From Candidatus Phaeomarinibacter sp. (GTDB lineage: Bacteria; Pseudomonadota; Alphaproteobacteria; CGMCC-115125): a DNA stretch of 5,486 nt. The notes under the pieces were generated by a model. That model did not search any database, had not been told where the DNA came from, and worked only from the letters and a program-made list of their open reading frames with translations. The DNA is taken from contig JANQMQ010000472.1 of assembly GCA_028279995.1 (NCBI GenBank), positions 1 to 5,486 of the forward strand, read 5' to 3'. Position numbers and translations under genes: made by a program. This document shows, piece after piece, positions 1-5,288 of the stretch (position 1 is its first letter; each line of letters opens with the position of its first letter).

Positions 1-1
1 C

Positions 2-91
2 AAGCTTTCCATTGCCCTTGCCACTGAAGACGGCCGCGTTGTGCCCCTGAACGACGCGAAAATGAACATCCTGCGCAAGAGGGCTGAATAG
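2..91 (+). CDS. 3' end of an unidentified rightward gene (partial)
   Basis: An open frame entering from the left edge gives 29 residues, starting KLSIALATEDG and ending LRKRAE, closed by TAG at 89-91. The 5' part lies outside the window. The composition looks like ordinary protein: a short beta-like stretch, a charged turn (TEDGR) and a basic C-terminal helix. I do not recognise a family from so short a tail and assign no function. It converges on ispE with only 6 bases between the two stop codons. The case for it being real is that the frame is open from the edge, stops exactly before the opposing gene, and fills a place where dense coding is expected. The alternative is a chance open frame of 90 bases, which cannot be excluded from the sequence alone. 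Confidence 0.5.
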   Translation, partial: KLSIALATEDGRVVPLNDAKMNILRKRAE

Positions 92-117
92 CCCCGATCA
101 GCCCTGAATGCGGGCTG
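81..117. terminator. Overlapping hairpins across the convergent stop codons (possible bidirectional terminator)
   Basis: Three related arms can pair in alternative ways. GGGCT (81-85) pairs with AGCCC (90-94) around a 4-base loop. GGGCTG (81-86) pairs with CAGCCC (99-104). CAGCCC (99-104) pairs with GGGCTG (112-117) around a 7-base loop. The hairpins span the stop codons of both convergent genes. No T-run follows on either strand, so this is not a canonical intrinsic terminator. It could slow polymerase or protect 3' ends, or be a by-product of a repeated CTGAAT/GGGCTG word in coding sequence. Confidence 0.3.
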
Positions 118-964
118 CCTCGACCCACCAGTCATCACGTCCGAGAGAGGCGGCGGCACTCATTGCGGCTTCTTCATCCGCGTACAAACCAAAACAGGTT
201 GCACCGGAACCGGACATGCGGGCCATGAGACACCCATCCGTCGCCGCAATGGCGCGGATCGTTTCGCCGACCTGCGGCACCATAGTGCGCGCGGGGGCCT
301 CCAGGTCGTTGCGGCATGTTGTCATGAACCGTGCGGCTGCACGGGCATCGGAAAATCCGCCCGGCCAGAAGGTATCGCTTTCAGCCGTAGTTGGCTGCGC
401 ATTCAAAGCCTTGAACACAGGCCCTGTGGCGACCGGCACGCCGGGGTTCACAAGCACACACCAAATCTCGGGCATGACGGGTGCGCGGGCAATCTCTTCG
501 CCGATGCCGGACATGACACAGGGGCGTGGCGCCTGAATACACACAGGCACATCGGCGCCTAACTCAAGCCCAAACGCACCTAGAGCATCAAGCTCATGCC
601 CCAGCCCCCAAAGGGTGTTGAGGGCTCGCATCGCCGCAGCGCAGTCCGCTGAACCACCCCCAATGCCTGCTGCGACCGGAAGGTGCTTGTCGAGCGTTAT
701 GCGTGCTCCTCGCCCTGCCCCAGCATCCAACAGGCGGGCGGCCCTCAAGACCAGATTGTCCGCCTCCGGCGTTGCCACCAGCGCGGCTGCATTGGGACCG
801 GTCACATGGAAGGACAGACCGTCAGCCGCTTCGACAGTGAGAGTGTCGCCGGTGTCTGCGAACACAACGAGGCTTTCGAGCAGATGGTAGCCGTCCTCGC
901 GCTTGCCGAGTACATGCAAGGTCAGGTTGATCTTGGCCGGAGCAAACTCAGTGATGGCGGTCAC
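98..964 (-). CDS. ispE: 4-diphosphocytidyl-2-C-methyl-D-erythritol kinase (IspE)
   Basis: This cytoplasmic GHMP-family kinase phosphorylates the 2-hydroxyl of CDP-methylerythritol with ATP, the fourth step of the non-mevalonate (MEP) isoprenoid pathway. The 288 residues match the usual length. Visible motifs, in order, are: the N-terminal APAKINLTL with the conserved Lys11; the DGYHLLESL segment (24-32); the glycine-rich ATP loop PVAAGIGGGSAD (96-107); GADVPV (136-141) with the catalytic Asp138, equivalent to Asp141 of E. coli; NDLEAPA (219-225); and the C-terminal GHMP motif MSGSGATCFGLY (250-261). No key residue is missing. The start is GTG (964-962), which places APAKIN at the normal distance from the N-terminus. 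This start overlaps the TGA of the upstream mmcQ-like gene in a GTGA junction, so translation is probably coupled. It is the last gene of the leftward block. The family assignment is secure. Confidence 0.97.
   Translation of the reverse strand: MTAITEFAPAKINLTLHVLGKREDGYHLLESLVVFADTGDTLTVEAADGLSFHVTGPNAAALVATPEADNLVLRAARLLDAGAGRGARITLDKHLPVAAGIGGGSADCAAAMRALNTLWGLGHELDALGAFGLELGADVPVCIQAPRPCVMSGIGEEIARAPVMPEIWCVLVNPGVPVATGPVFKALNAQPTTAESDTFWPGGFSDARAAARFMTTCRNDLEAPARTMVPQVGETIRAIAATDGCLMARMSGSGATCFGLYADEEAAMSAAASLGRDDWWVEAARIQG
961..964 (-). promoter_or_regulatory. GTGA stop/start overlap coupling the mmcQ-like gene to ispE
   Basis: Read leftward, these four bases are GTGA: the GTG start of ispE overlaps the TGA stop of the preceding gene. 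The sequence just upstream (GAGCTGGGCC about 10 bases before the GTG) is a poor Shine-Dalgarno match, so ispE translation probably relies on ribosomes finishing the upstream gene. The overlap is seen directly; the coupling is inferred. Confidence 0.6.
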
Positions 965-1320
965 GGCAAAAGGCCCAGCTCTTTTTGTTTCTTCTTGGAC
1001 AGGCCGGCGGCAATCATATCGTAGGACTGCCTGATATAGCCCTTGAGTTCGTCGTCCGTGAGGCCTGGGCTTTCATAGTGCTGAACCCATTTCAGGCCAC
1101 GAGATGCCATGTAGGGGGCCGGACGGATTCCCGGCTGCTGGGGCAGCACTTCAAAGCCGATGTCTGTCACCTTGAACGTGAAGGCCGGCTCCTTGTCTTC
1201 CCAGCCACCAATGGCAAAGACCTTGCCGCCGACCTTCCAGACATGGGCATTGCCCCACTGTACCACATGGGTGGTGGCCTTGAGGCTCTTGCAATAGGCG
1301 TTGAATTCATCCCCGGTCAT
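961..1320 (-). CDS. MmcQ/YjbR-family protein (DUF419, CyaY-like fold)
   Basis: This is a 119-residue single-domain protein of the MmcQ/YjbR family, which adopts a CyaY-like alpha/beta fold and is often annotated as a predicted DNA-binding protein; its biochemical role is not established. Family features visible here are: the N-terminal helix MTGDEFNAYCKSL; the strand motif WGNAHVWKVGGKVFA (22-36), in which W, G, VWKV and GK..A are typical; FTFKV (47-51); the APYMASRGLKWV segment (68-79); and the C-terminal helix ELKGYIRQSYDMIAAGLSKKKQKELGL (91-117). The length is normal for the family. The ATG start at 1320-1318 lies 18 bases after the TPR gene stop, with only a weak GGTG as possible ribosome binding site, consistent with translation within an operon. 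Its stop overlaps the ispE start. No signal peptide or membrane segment is visible. Nothing in the sequence ties it to the mitomycin cluster that gave the family its name. Confidence 0.9.
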   Translation of the reverse strand: MTGDEFNAYCKSLKATTHVVQWGNAHVWKVGGKVFAIGGWEDKEPAFTFKVTDIGFEVLPQQPGIRPAPYMASRGLKWVQHYESPGLTDDELKGYIRQSYDMIAAGLSKKKQKELGLLP

Positions 1321-1338
1321 GGCAGCGACACCGGCAGC

Positions 1339-3129
1339 TCAGGAACCCGTCGCGGATTCGGCAGCCTCTGCGGCTTCGACAGCATCAAGGCCCTTATCAA
1401 GCTTGCGCATGATGCGCTCTGCCACGTCTTCTTCAGGGTCATTGTCCAAGGCATGCTGCCACTGGAAACGCGCCTCAGTCCGGCGCCCGACTTTCCAGAA
1501 CGCATCTCCCAGATGATCATTGATCGTCGGGTCATTCGGATCCAGCTCAACGGCGCGTTCGAGCTGCTCCACGGCTTCTTCGTAGCGGCCCTGCTGATAG
1601 AACGCCCAGCCAAGGCTGTCCACGATGAACCCGTCATTGGGCCGCTGGTCGACTGCCTTCTGGATCATCTCCATCGCCTGATCAAGATTGACGTCCTGCT
1701 CCAGCCACGAATAGGCAAGGTAGTTGAGGACGTATGGCTGGTCAGGTTCCAACTCAAGTGCCTTGAGGAAGTCGGTTTCAGCACTTTCCCACTTGCCCTG
1801 CCGTTCCCGCGCAACGCCCCTGGCATAGTAGAGCGTCCACAGCCGGTTGGACTGAAATTCGGATTGTGACTGCAACAGGTCAAGGGCTCGCGTGTAGCCG
1901 ACCTCAGCCTCTTCAAACTGTTCCGTCGACCGGTAGAGGTCAGCCAGTGCAATCGCCACGTCCGCATTCGCTGAAGCCGAGGGGCGCTCGCCGAGCGACT
2001 TCAGGGCATCAATTGCATCGTCCGTTCTGCCAATCCGCTCCAGCAGCAGGGCACGTTCAATGCGTGCGGTTGTCGCCAGCGCAGAACCAGAGGAGACATC
2101 GTCATAGGCCTCTGCTGCGGCAGCCAGATCTCCTGAACTTGAGAGCAGCTCGGCGAGCAGTACCTGGGCAACATCAATGCCCGAGTCCACATAGAGTGCG
2201 AGCTGCAGATAGAGAATGGAGACATCCACCCCCTGATCCCGTGAAAGGGCGCTGCCGATGCCATAGAGCGCTTCCGCGGCACCCGCGCGGGTGGTGTCTA
2301 CCAACAGGCCCGGTTCATCGCCACGGCGGGCACGTGCCAGCGCGTCACTGATGATGGGATGGGATGGTGACAGCGCCAGATAGCCCGAATAGATCACGAT
2401 GGCATCTTCGGTCTGTCCATTGCGTTCCAGAAACCGCCCGTAGGAATCAACGATGCGGACCGAGCCGCCGCCGGAGGAAGACATGGCCGTCTCATAGGCA
2501 GTGCGCGCACGCTCCACATCGCCGGCCAGCTCGGCAATCAACGCTGTGTGATAGGAACTGAAGAGCGTGTGGCCGGGACCATCGGCATCCAGCTCCAGGC
2601 TTTCAAACGCCTGGGCATAGTTGCCCTCCCCCACATAGGACCACGCCGTGAGAAGGCCGGACACCAGCCGGGTAAACGGCCCGGATGCTGCATTGTCGAA
2701 GTGGCCGCGTGCATCAGCAAAGCGCCCGGCCTCAATGTCGTACACGCCGAGAACAAGTCGGGCCGTCCGGTCGCCGGGATCCTGAGCAATTACCTTTTCG
2801 GCGAGTGTCGCAGCACGGGTGATGTTGCCCGCGGTGACCTGGAGCAGGAAGGCCCGGTCCAGAATCACTTCATTGGTCGGGTCTTCCGACAGCACCTGGT
2901 CATAGAAGACCGCGGCAGCGTCCCGGTCGCGCAGATTGGTGGCGTGGCGCGCAGCCAGATAGTTGCCGAGCTTGGTTTCGACATTGCGGCCGGCACTATC
3001 AATACGCAGGTTCTTGCCAACCGTACTGTCGTCAAAGTCCCTAGCATCCAGGCCGCCGAACCCGGCACAGCCGGCAAGCAACACCGATGTCAGCCCAACA
3101 ATAATGAGCCGGGACTTGCCGCGTATCAT
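1339..3129 (-). CDS. TPR-repeat lipoprotein, probably outer-membrane anchored
   Basis: From the ATG at 3129-3127 this is a 596-residue protein with a lipoprotein signal peptide: MIRGKSR, then hydrophobic LIIVGLTSVL, then lipobox LAGC with the acylated Cys at residue 21. Ala at +2 argues against inner-membrane retention under the enteric Lol rule. The mature chain is a helical solenoid of TPR-type repeats. The degenerate N-terminal half includes segments such as DAAAVFYDQVLSEDP and AATLAEKVIAQDPGD. Clear TPRs lie near the C-terminus, including WESAETDFLKALELEPD (447-463) and YEEAVEQLERAVELDPND (516-533), then a region with GDAFWKVGRRTEARFQWQHAL and an acidic Ala/Glu tail. TPRs mediate protein contacts, so a scaffold or envelope-assembly role is plausible, but no substrate or partner can be named. 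The open frame extends upstream to a GTG at 3198, which would add 23 residues before the signal peptide. I prefer 3129 because it gives a standard signal length. The gene lies between ETF-QO and mmcQ, consistent with a common operon. Confidence 0.88.
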   Translation of the reverse strand: MIRGKSRLIIVGLTSVLLAGCAGFGGLDARDFDDSTVGKNLRIDSAGRNVETKLGNYLAARHATNLRDRDAAAVFYDQVLSEDPTNEVILDRAFLLQVTAGNITRAATLAEKVIAQDPGDRTARLVLGVYDIEAGRFADARGHFDNAASGPFTRLVSGLLTAWSYVGEGNYAQAFESLELDADGPGHTLFSSYHTALIAELAGDVERARTAYETAMSSSGGGSVRIVDSYGRFLERNGQTEDAIVIYSGYLALSPSHPIISDALARARRGDEPGLLVDTTRAGAAEALYGIGSALSRDQGVDVSILYLQLALYVDSGIDVAQVLLAELLSSSGDLAAAAEAYDDVSSGSALATTARIERALLLERIGRTDDAIDALKSLGERPSASANADVAIALADLYRSTEQFEEAEVGYTRALDLLQSQSEFQSNRLWTLYYARGVARERQGKWESAETDFLKALELEPDQPYVLNYLAYSWLEQDVNLDQAMEMIQKAVDQRPNDGFIVDSLGWAFYQQGRYEEAVEQLERAVELDPNDPTINDHLGDAFWKVGRRTEARFQWQHALDNDPEEDVAERIMRKLDKGLDAVEAAEAAESATGS

Positions 3130-3260
3130 TTCGCTCAACTGACCGGCCAGATGCACCTTGGAACGCTCCACCTGCTTAACCCAAATGCGAATACGCACCT
3201 TAGCTGAGAGGGCGTAAATACGCCCATCAAATCCACATCAGGGGATTGAGACCCTTTTGA
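3130..3260 (-). other. Gap between ETF-QO and the TPR lipoprotein gene
   Basis: These 131 bases separate the ETF-QO stop from the preferred TPR start. They hold a perfect dyad at 3210-3225. They also contain alternative in-frame GTG starts for the TPR protein, at 3198 and at V15 (3156-3154); the latter is preceded by a GGTGGAG that could act as a ribosome binding site. No convincing promoter hexamers are visible, so it is unclear whether the TPR gene has its own promoter or is read through from ETF-QO. Confidence 0.5.
3210..3225 (-). promoter_or_regulatory. Perfect 7-bp stem dyad between ETF-QO and TPR genes
   Basis: GGGCGTAAATACGCCC consists of a 7-base arm, GGGCGTA, its exact complement TACGCCC, and two central A residues; as RNA it would form a 6-bp stem with a 4-base loop. 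It lies 36 bases past the ETF-QO stop. Leftward transcripts continue into CUCUCAGCUAAG with no U-run, so it does not look like a strong intrinsic terminator. A transcript 3'-end stabiliser, a weak attenuator or a regulator binding site are all possible. Confidence 0.4.
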
Positions 3261-4982
3261 CTACATATTGACGTAGATCGGGCCACCGCCACCTTCCGGC
3301 ACCACCCAGTTGATGTTCTGGCTTGGGTCCTTGATGTCACATGTTTTGCAGTGGACACAGTTCTGAGCATTGATCTGGAACTTCGGATCGCTGCCGTCGT
3401 CATTGGTGACGACTTCATACACACCCGCCGGGCAGAAACGCTGGGCAGGCTCAGCCCATGTCGGGAGGTTGGTCTCGATGGGAATGTTCGGGTCACAAAG
3501 TGTCAGGTGAGCCGGCTGGTCTTCCTCATGGTTGGTGGAAGACAGGAACACCGAGGACAGCTTGTCGAAAGACACTTCCCCATCGGGCTTGGGATACTCA
3601 ATCGGCTTGCACTTGGCAGCAGGCTTGAGCGATGCCGCGTCCGTCTTGCCATGCTTCAGGGTAAACGGCAGACCGATGCCCAGATTATTCATCCACATGT
3701 CGATGCCACCAAGACCAACACCGATCAGCGTGCCGAATTTTGACCACAGCGGCTTCACATTGCGCACACGCTTCAGGTCTTTGGCGACATGGCTTGTTTC
3801 ATATGCCGCTTCGTATGCCGTGAGCTCATCAGCCGCACGGCCGTCACGGACCGCCTCAAAGGCTGCTTCTGCCGCCATCATGCCGGTCGCCATGGCGTTG
3901 TGGCTGCCCTTGATGCGCGGCACGTTGACGAAACCGGCAGAACAGCCGACAAGCGCGCCGCCGGGGAATGCCAGCTTAGGCACGGACTGGAAACCACCTT
4001 CAGTAATGGCGCGGGCACCATAGGAGAGGCGCTTGCCACCTTCGAAAGTCGGACGGATGGACGGATGCGTCTTGAAGCGCTGGAACTCGTCAAACGGCGA
4101 CAGGTACGGATTCGAGTAGTTCAGGTGAACCACGAAACCGACGGCCACGAGGTTTTCGTCGAAGTGATAGAGGAATGAGCCGCCACCGGTCTTGATGCCG
4201 AGCGGCCAGCCGAAGGGGTGCTGCACCAGGCCCTTCTTGTGCTTTGCCGGGTCGATTTCCCAGACTTCCTTGATGCCGATGCCGAATTTCTGCGGCTCAC
4301 TGTCGGCGTCCAGGTCGAACTTCTTGATCACATGCTTGGAAAGTGAGCCGCGCACGCCTTCTGCAAAGAAGGTGTATTTGCCCAGCAACTCCATGCCGGG
4401 CATATAGCCATCCTTGGGCTCACCGTTCTTGCCGACACCCATGTCACCGGTCGCCACACCTTTGACGGAGCCGTCTTCGTTGTAGAGGACTTCGGCGGCG
4501 GCAAAGCCGGGATAGATTTCAACGCCCAGGGCTTCCGCCTTTTCGGCGAGCCACTTGCAGACATTGCCAAGGCTGGCGATGTAGTTGCCGTGATTGTTCA
4601 TGAGCGGCGGCATCATGAAGTTCGGCAGGCGGATCGAACCGGACGGGCCAAGCACCATGAAGTGGTCGGCCTTGACCTCAGTCTTCACCGGGCAGGTTTC
4701 ATCGGTGCGCCAGTCGGGAATCAGTTCATCAAGGGCAATCGGGTCGATCACGGCACCGGAAAGAATGTGCGCGCCAACCTCGGCACCTTTTTCCAGCACG
4801 CAGACGGAGATTTCGAAGTCCTGCTCTGCGGCGAGCTCCTTGAGCCGGATCGATGCGGCCAGACCCGCAGGGCCGGCGCCAACGATCACGACGTCATATT
4901 CCATGGCCTCGCGCTGCTCAGGGTGCAGAATGAACCCCTGCGTCGCGTTGACTTCGCTGGCCTTCTTGAGGGCGTCTGACAC
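3261..4982 (-). CDS. Electron transfer flavoprotein-ubiquinone oxidoreductase (ETF-QO)
   Basis: This membrane-associated FAD and [4Fe-4S] enzyme takes electrons from reduced ETF, which collects them from acyl-CoA and related dehydrogenases, and reduces ubiquinone. The 573 residues fit bacterial ETF-QO. In order: a 29-residue leader; the dinucleotide-fold loop GAGPAG (35-40) with VLEKG ending the second strand (Glu64); the family signature HILSGAVIDPIALDELIPDW (72-91); FAEGVRGSLSK (206-216); the quinone-site region GWPLGIKTGGGSFLYHF (258-274); RISYGARAI-like RLSYGARAI (318-326); and GALVGCSAGFVNVPRIKGSHNAM (342-364), which contacts FAD. The C-terminal ferredoxin-like domain has Cys517, Cys542, Cys545 and Cys548 (the last three in CVHCKTC), the four expected cluster ligands. 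The start is GTG at 4982-4980, fixed by AGGAGG five bases upstream and an in-frame TAG at 4994-4992 that rules out any longer protein. It is the first gene of the leftward block and diverges from a uracil-DNA glycosylase. No etfAB genes are in the window. Confidence 0.98.
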   Translation of the reverse strand: MSDALKKASEVNATQGFILHPEQREAMEYDVVIVGAGPAGLAASIRLKELAAEQDFEISVCVLEKGAEVGAHILSGAVIDPIALDELIPDWRTDETCPVKTEVKADHFMVLGPSGSIRLPNFMMPPLMNNHGNYIASLGNVCKWLAEKAEALGVEIYPGFAAAEVLYNEDGSVKGVATGDMGVGKNGEPKDGYMPGMELLGKYTFFAEGVRGSLSKHVIKKFDLDADSEPQKFGIGIKEVWEIDPAKHKKGLVQHPFGWPLGIKTGGGSFLYHFDENLVAVGFVVHLNYSNPYLSPFDEFQRFKTHPSIRPTFEGGKRLSYGARAITEGGFQSVPKLAFPGGALVGCSAGFVNVPRIKGSHNAMATGMMAAEAAFEAVRDGRAADELTAYEAAYETSHVAKDLKRVRNVKPLWSKFGTLIGVGLGGIDMWMNNLGIGLPFTLKHGKTDAASLKPAAKCKPIEYPKPDGEVSFDKLSSVFLSSTNHEEDQPAHLTLCDPNIPIETNLPTWAEPAQRFCPAGVYEVVTNDDGSDPKFQINAQNCVHCKTCDIKDPSQNINWVVPEGGGGPIYVNM

Positions 4983-4987
4983 AAGAA

Positions 4988-4993
4988 CCTCCT
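4988..4993 (-). promoter_or_regulatory. Perfect Shine-Dalgarno AGGAGG that sets the ETF-QO GTG start
   Basis: Leftward, AGGAGG is followed by five bases (TTCTT) and then GTG at 4982-4980. An in-frame TAG overlaps the motif at 4994-4992, so this GTG is the first possible start. The motif lies inside ACCTAGGAGGT (4998-4988), whose ends can pair (ACCT with AGGT), a small hairpin that could partly mask it. Confidence 0.85.
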
Positions 4994-5009
4994 AGGTCGA
5001 ATTTCGTGC

Positions 5010-5042
5010 CCGGTGCGCACGGGGTGCTGATGGCGGCACCGG
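5010..5042 (-). repeat. 7-bp inverted repeat in the ETF-QO leader
   Basis: CCGGTGC (5010-5016) and GCACCGG (5036-5042) are exact complements separated by 19 bases. In the leftward transcript they would close a stem-loop about 17 bases upstream of the Shine-Dalgarno. A competing arrangement is the palindrome GTGCGCAC (5013-5020), so more than one fold is possible here. Confidence 0.4.
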
Positions 5043-5049
5043 ATACCAG

Positions 5050-5109
5050 ATGCCGGGCGGCTGGCATAAGATGCTCTAAACTTTCGCGGAATTCCGCCAT
5101 ACCCGGCAT
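5050..5109 (-). repeat. 8-bp inverted repeat enclosing a 44-base loop in the ETF-QO leader
   Basis: ATGCCGGG (5050-5057) and CCCGGCAT (5102-5109) are exact complements. In the leftward RNA they would form a stem near the predicted 5' end, enclosing the palindrome GCGGAATTCCGC and a short GCAT/ATGC hairpin (5067-5074 region). Adjacent ATGCC (5050-5054) can alternatively pair with GGCAT (5063-5067), so the fold could switch. Confidence 0.4.
5086..5097. repeat. Perfect 12-bp palindrome GCGGAATTCCGC
   Basis: It is self-complementary over all 12 bases and lies inside the predicted ETF-QO leader, within the loop of the 5050/5109 inverted repeat. As RNA it would give a 4-bp GC stem with an AAUU loop. 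As DNA it could be a dimeric regulator site about 17-28 bases downstream of the predicted transcription start. Confidence 0.4.
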
Positions 5110-5120
5110 GACGGACCGCG

Positions 5121-5150
5121 TTTATGGGGCCTAGGCCCGCAGCGGGTCAA
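5121..5150 (-). promoter_or_regulatory. Probable sigma70-type promoter for ETF-QO
   Basis: Leftward, TTGACC (5150-5145) matches 5 of 6 bases of the -35 consensus. After an 18-base spacer, CATAAA (5126-5121) matches 4 of 6 bases of the -10. Transcription would begin near 5113-5115, giving a leader of about 130 bases before the GTG. It is the best hexamer pair I find on either strand of the intergenic region. The spacer and -35 are covered by palindromes, which supports a regulated promoter. Assignment is by eye only. Confidence 0.45.
5127..5138. repeat. Perfect 12-bp palindrome GGGCCTAGGCCC in the promoter spacer
   Basis: It is self-complementary over 12 bases and abuts the candidate -10. It contains CCTAGG, a word built on the usually rare CTAG. 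It overlaps a second dyad, CCCGCAGCGGG (5136-5146), which runs to the -35. A dimeric protein bound here would lie directly in the RNA polymerase footprint, so repression is the natural guess. Confidence 0.4.
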
Positions 5151-5159
5151 GCGCGCTTG
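5148..5159. repeat. Perfect 12-bp palindrome CAAGCGCGCTTG overlapping the -35
   Basis: It is self-complementary over 12 bases. Its left end supplies the first three bases (TTG, leftward) of the candidate -35 hexamer TTGACC of ETF-QO. The position fits an operator touching the -35, or an activator site reaching upstream. I do not recognise it as the site of a named regulator. Confidence 0.4.
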
Positions 5160-5251
5160 TTTTGCTCATTCTGGACCCTGCATCGCGCATTTGATGCCTG
5201 TCATTAAGACGTGCGGGCCCCACGATGCGTGACCGCGGCTGGATCGTGTAT

Positions 5252-5279
5252 GTGACTCGTGCGCCGTCCCCCTTTAAAA
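5252..5279 (+). promoter_or_regulatory. Weak candidate promoter for the uracil-DNA glycosylase gene
   Basis: GTGACT (5252-5257) resembles a -35 at 4 of 6 bases and TTAAAA/TTTAAA (5273-5279) resembles a -10, with a spacer of 15-16 bases. If real, transcription would start only a few bases before the ATG at 5289, producing a leaderless or nearly leaderless message, in keeping with the lack of a Shine-Dalgarno. A GANTC site (5254-5258) falls within it. The match is poor and the call is tentative. Confidence 0.2.
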
Positions 5280-5288
5280 GTAGCGCTC

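Larger units (their letters stand above)
4983..5288. other. Divergent intergenic region between ETF-QO and uracil-DNA glycosylase genes
   Basis: These 306 bases contain no convincing gene. The leftward half reads as a promoter plus a leader of about 130 bases for ETF-QO, rich in inverted repeats. Three perfect 12-bp palindromes occur at 5086-5097, 5127-5138 and 5148-5159. The rightward half (about 5160-5288) has only weak promoter matches for the glycosylase gene, the clearest being an AT-rich TTTAAA at 5273-5278 in an otherwise GC-rich stretch. An imperfect dyad around GGGCCC (about 5210-5224) and one GANTC site (5254-5258), a potential CcrM methylation site, also lie there. Confidence 0.7.

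Noticed and set aside
985..1869. A 294-codon rightward open frame opposite the mmcQ-like and TPR genes
   Set aside because: It lies wholly antisense to genes with clear family motifs, has no recognisable domain, and is the usual shadow frame of GC-rich coding sequence.
2548..3207. A 219-codon rightward open frame opposite the 5' part of the TPR gene
   Set aside because: It is antisense to the lipoprotein signal and TPR region, shows no family resemblance, and has no promoter or ribosome binding site that I can see.
4181..4186. TGGGSF rather than TYGGSF in the quinone-site loop of ETF-QO (Gly266)
   Set aside because: It differs from the form I recall for mammalian enzymes, but I believe Gly is frequent in bacterial homologues and cannot show that it is unusual here.
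4918..5109. A 63-codon leftward frame beginning near the predicted ETF-QO transcript start and overlapping the ETF-QO start out of frame (possible upstream ORF)
   Set aside because: The ATG would be only a few bases from the predicted 5' end, there is no ribosome binding site, and the peptide has no recognisable character; its ATG is part of an inverted repeat that explains the sequence equally well.
5191..5219. TTGATG at 5191-5196 as a rightward -35 for the glycosylase gene
   Set aside because: The positions 16-18 bases downstream are GC-rich (around CGGGCC) and give no acceptable -10.
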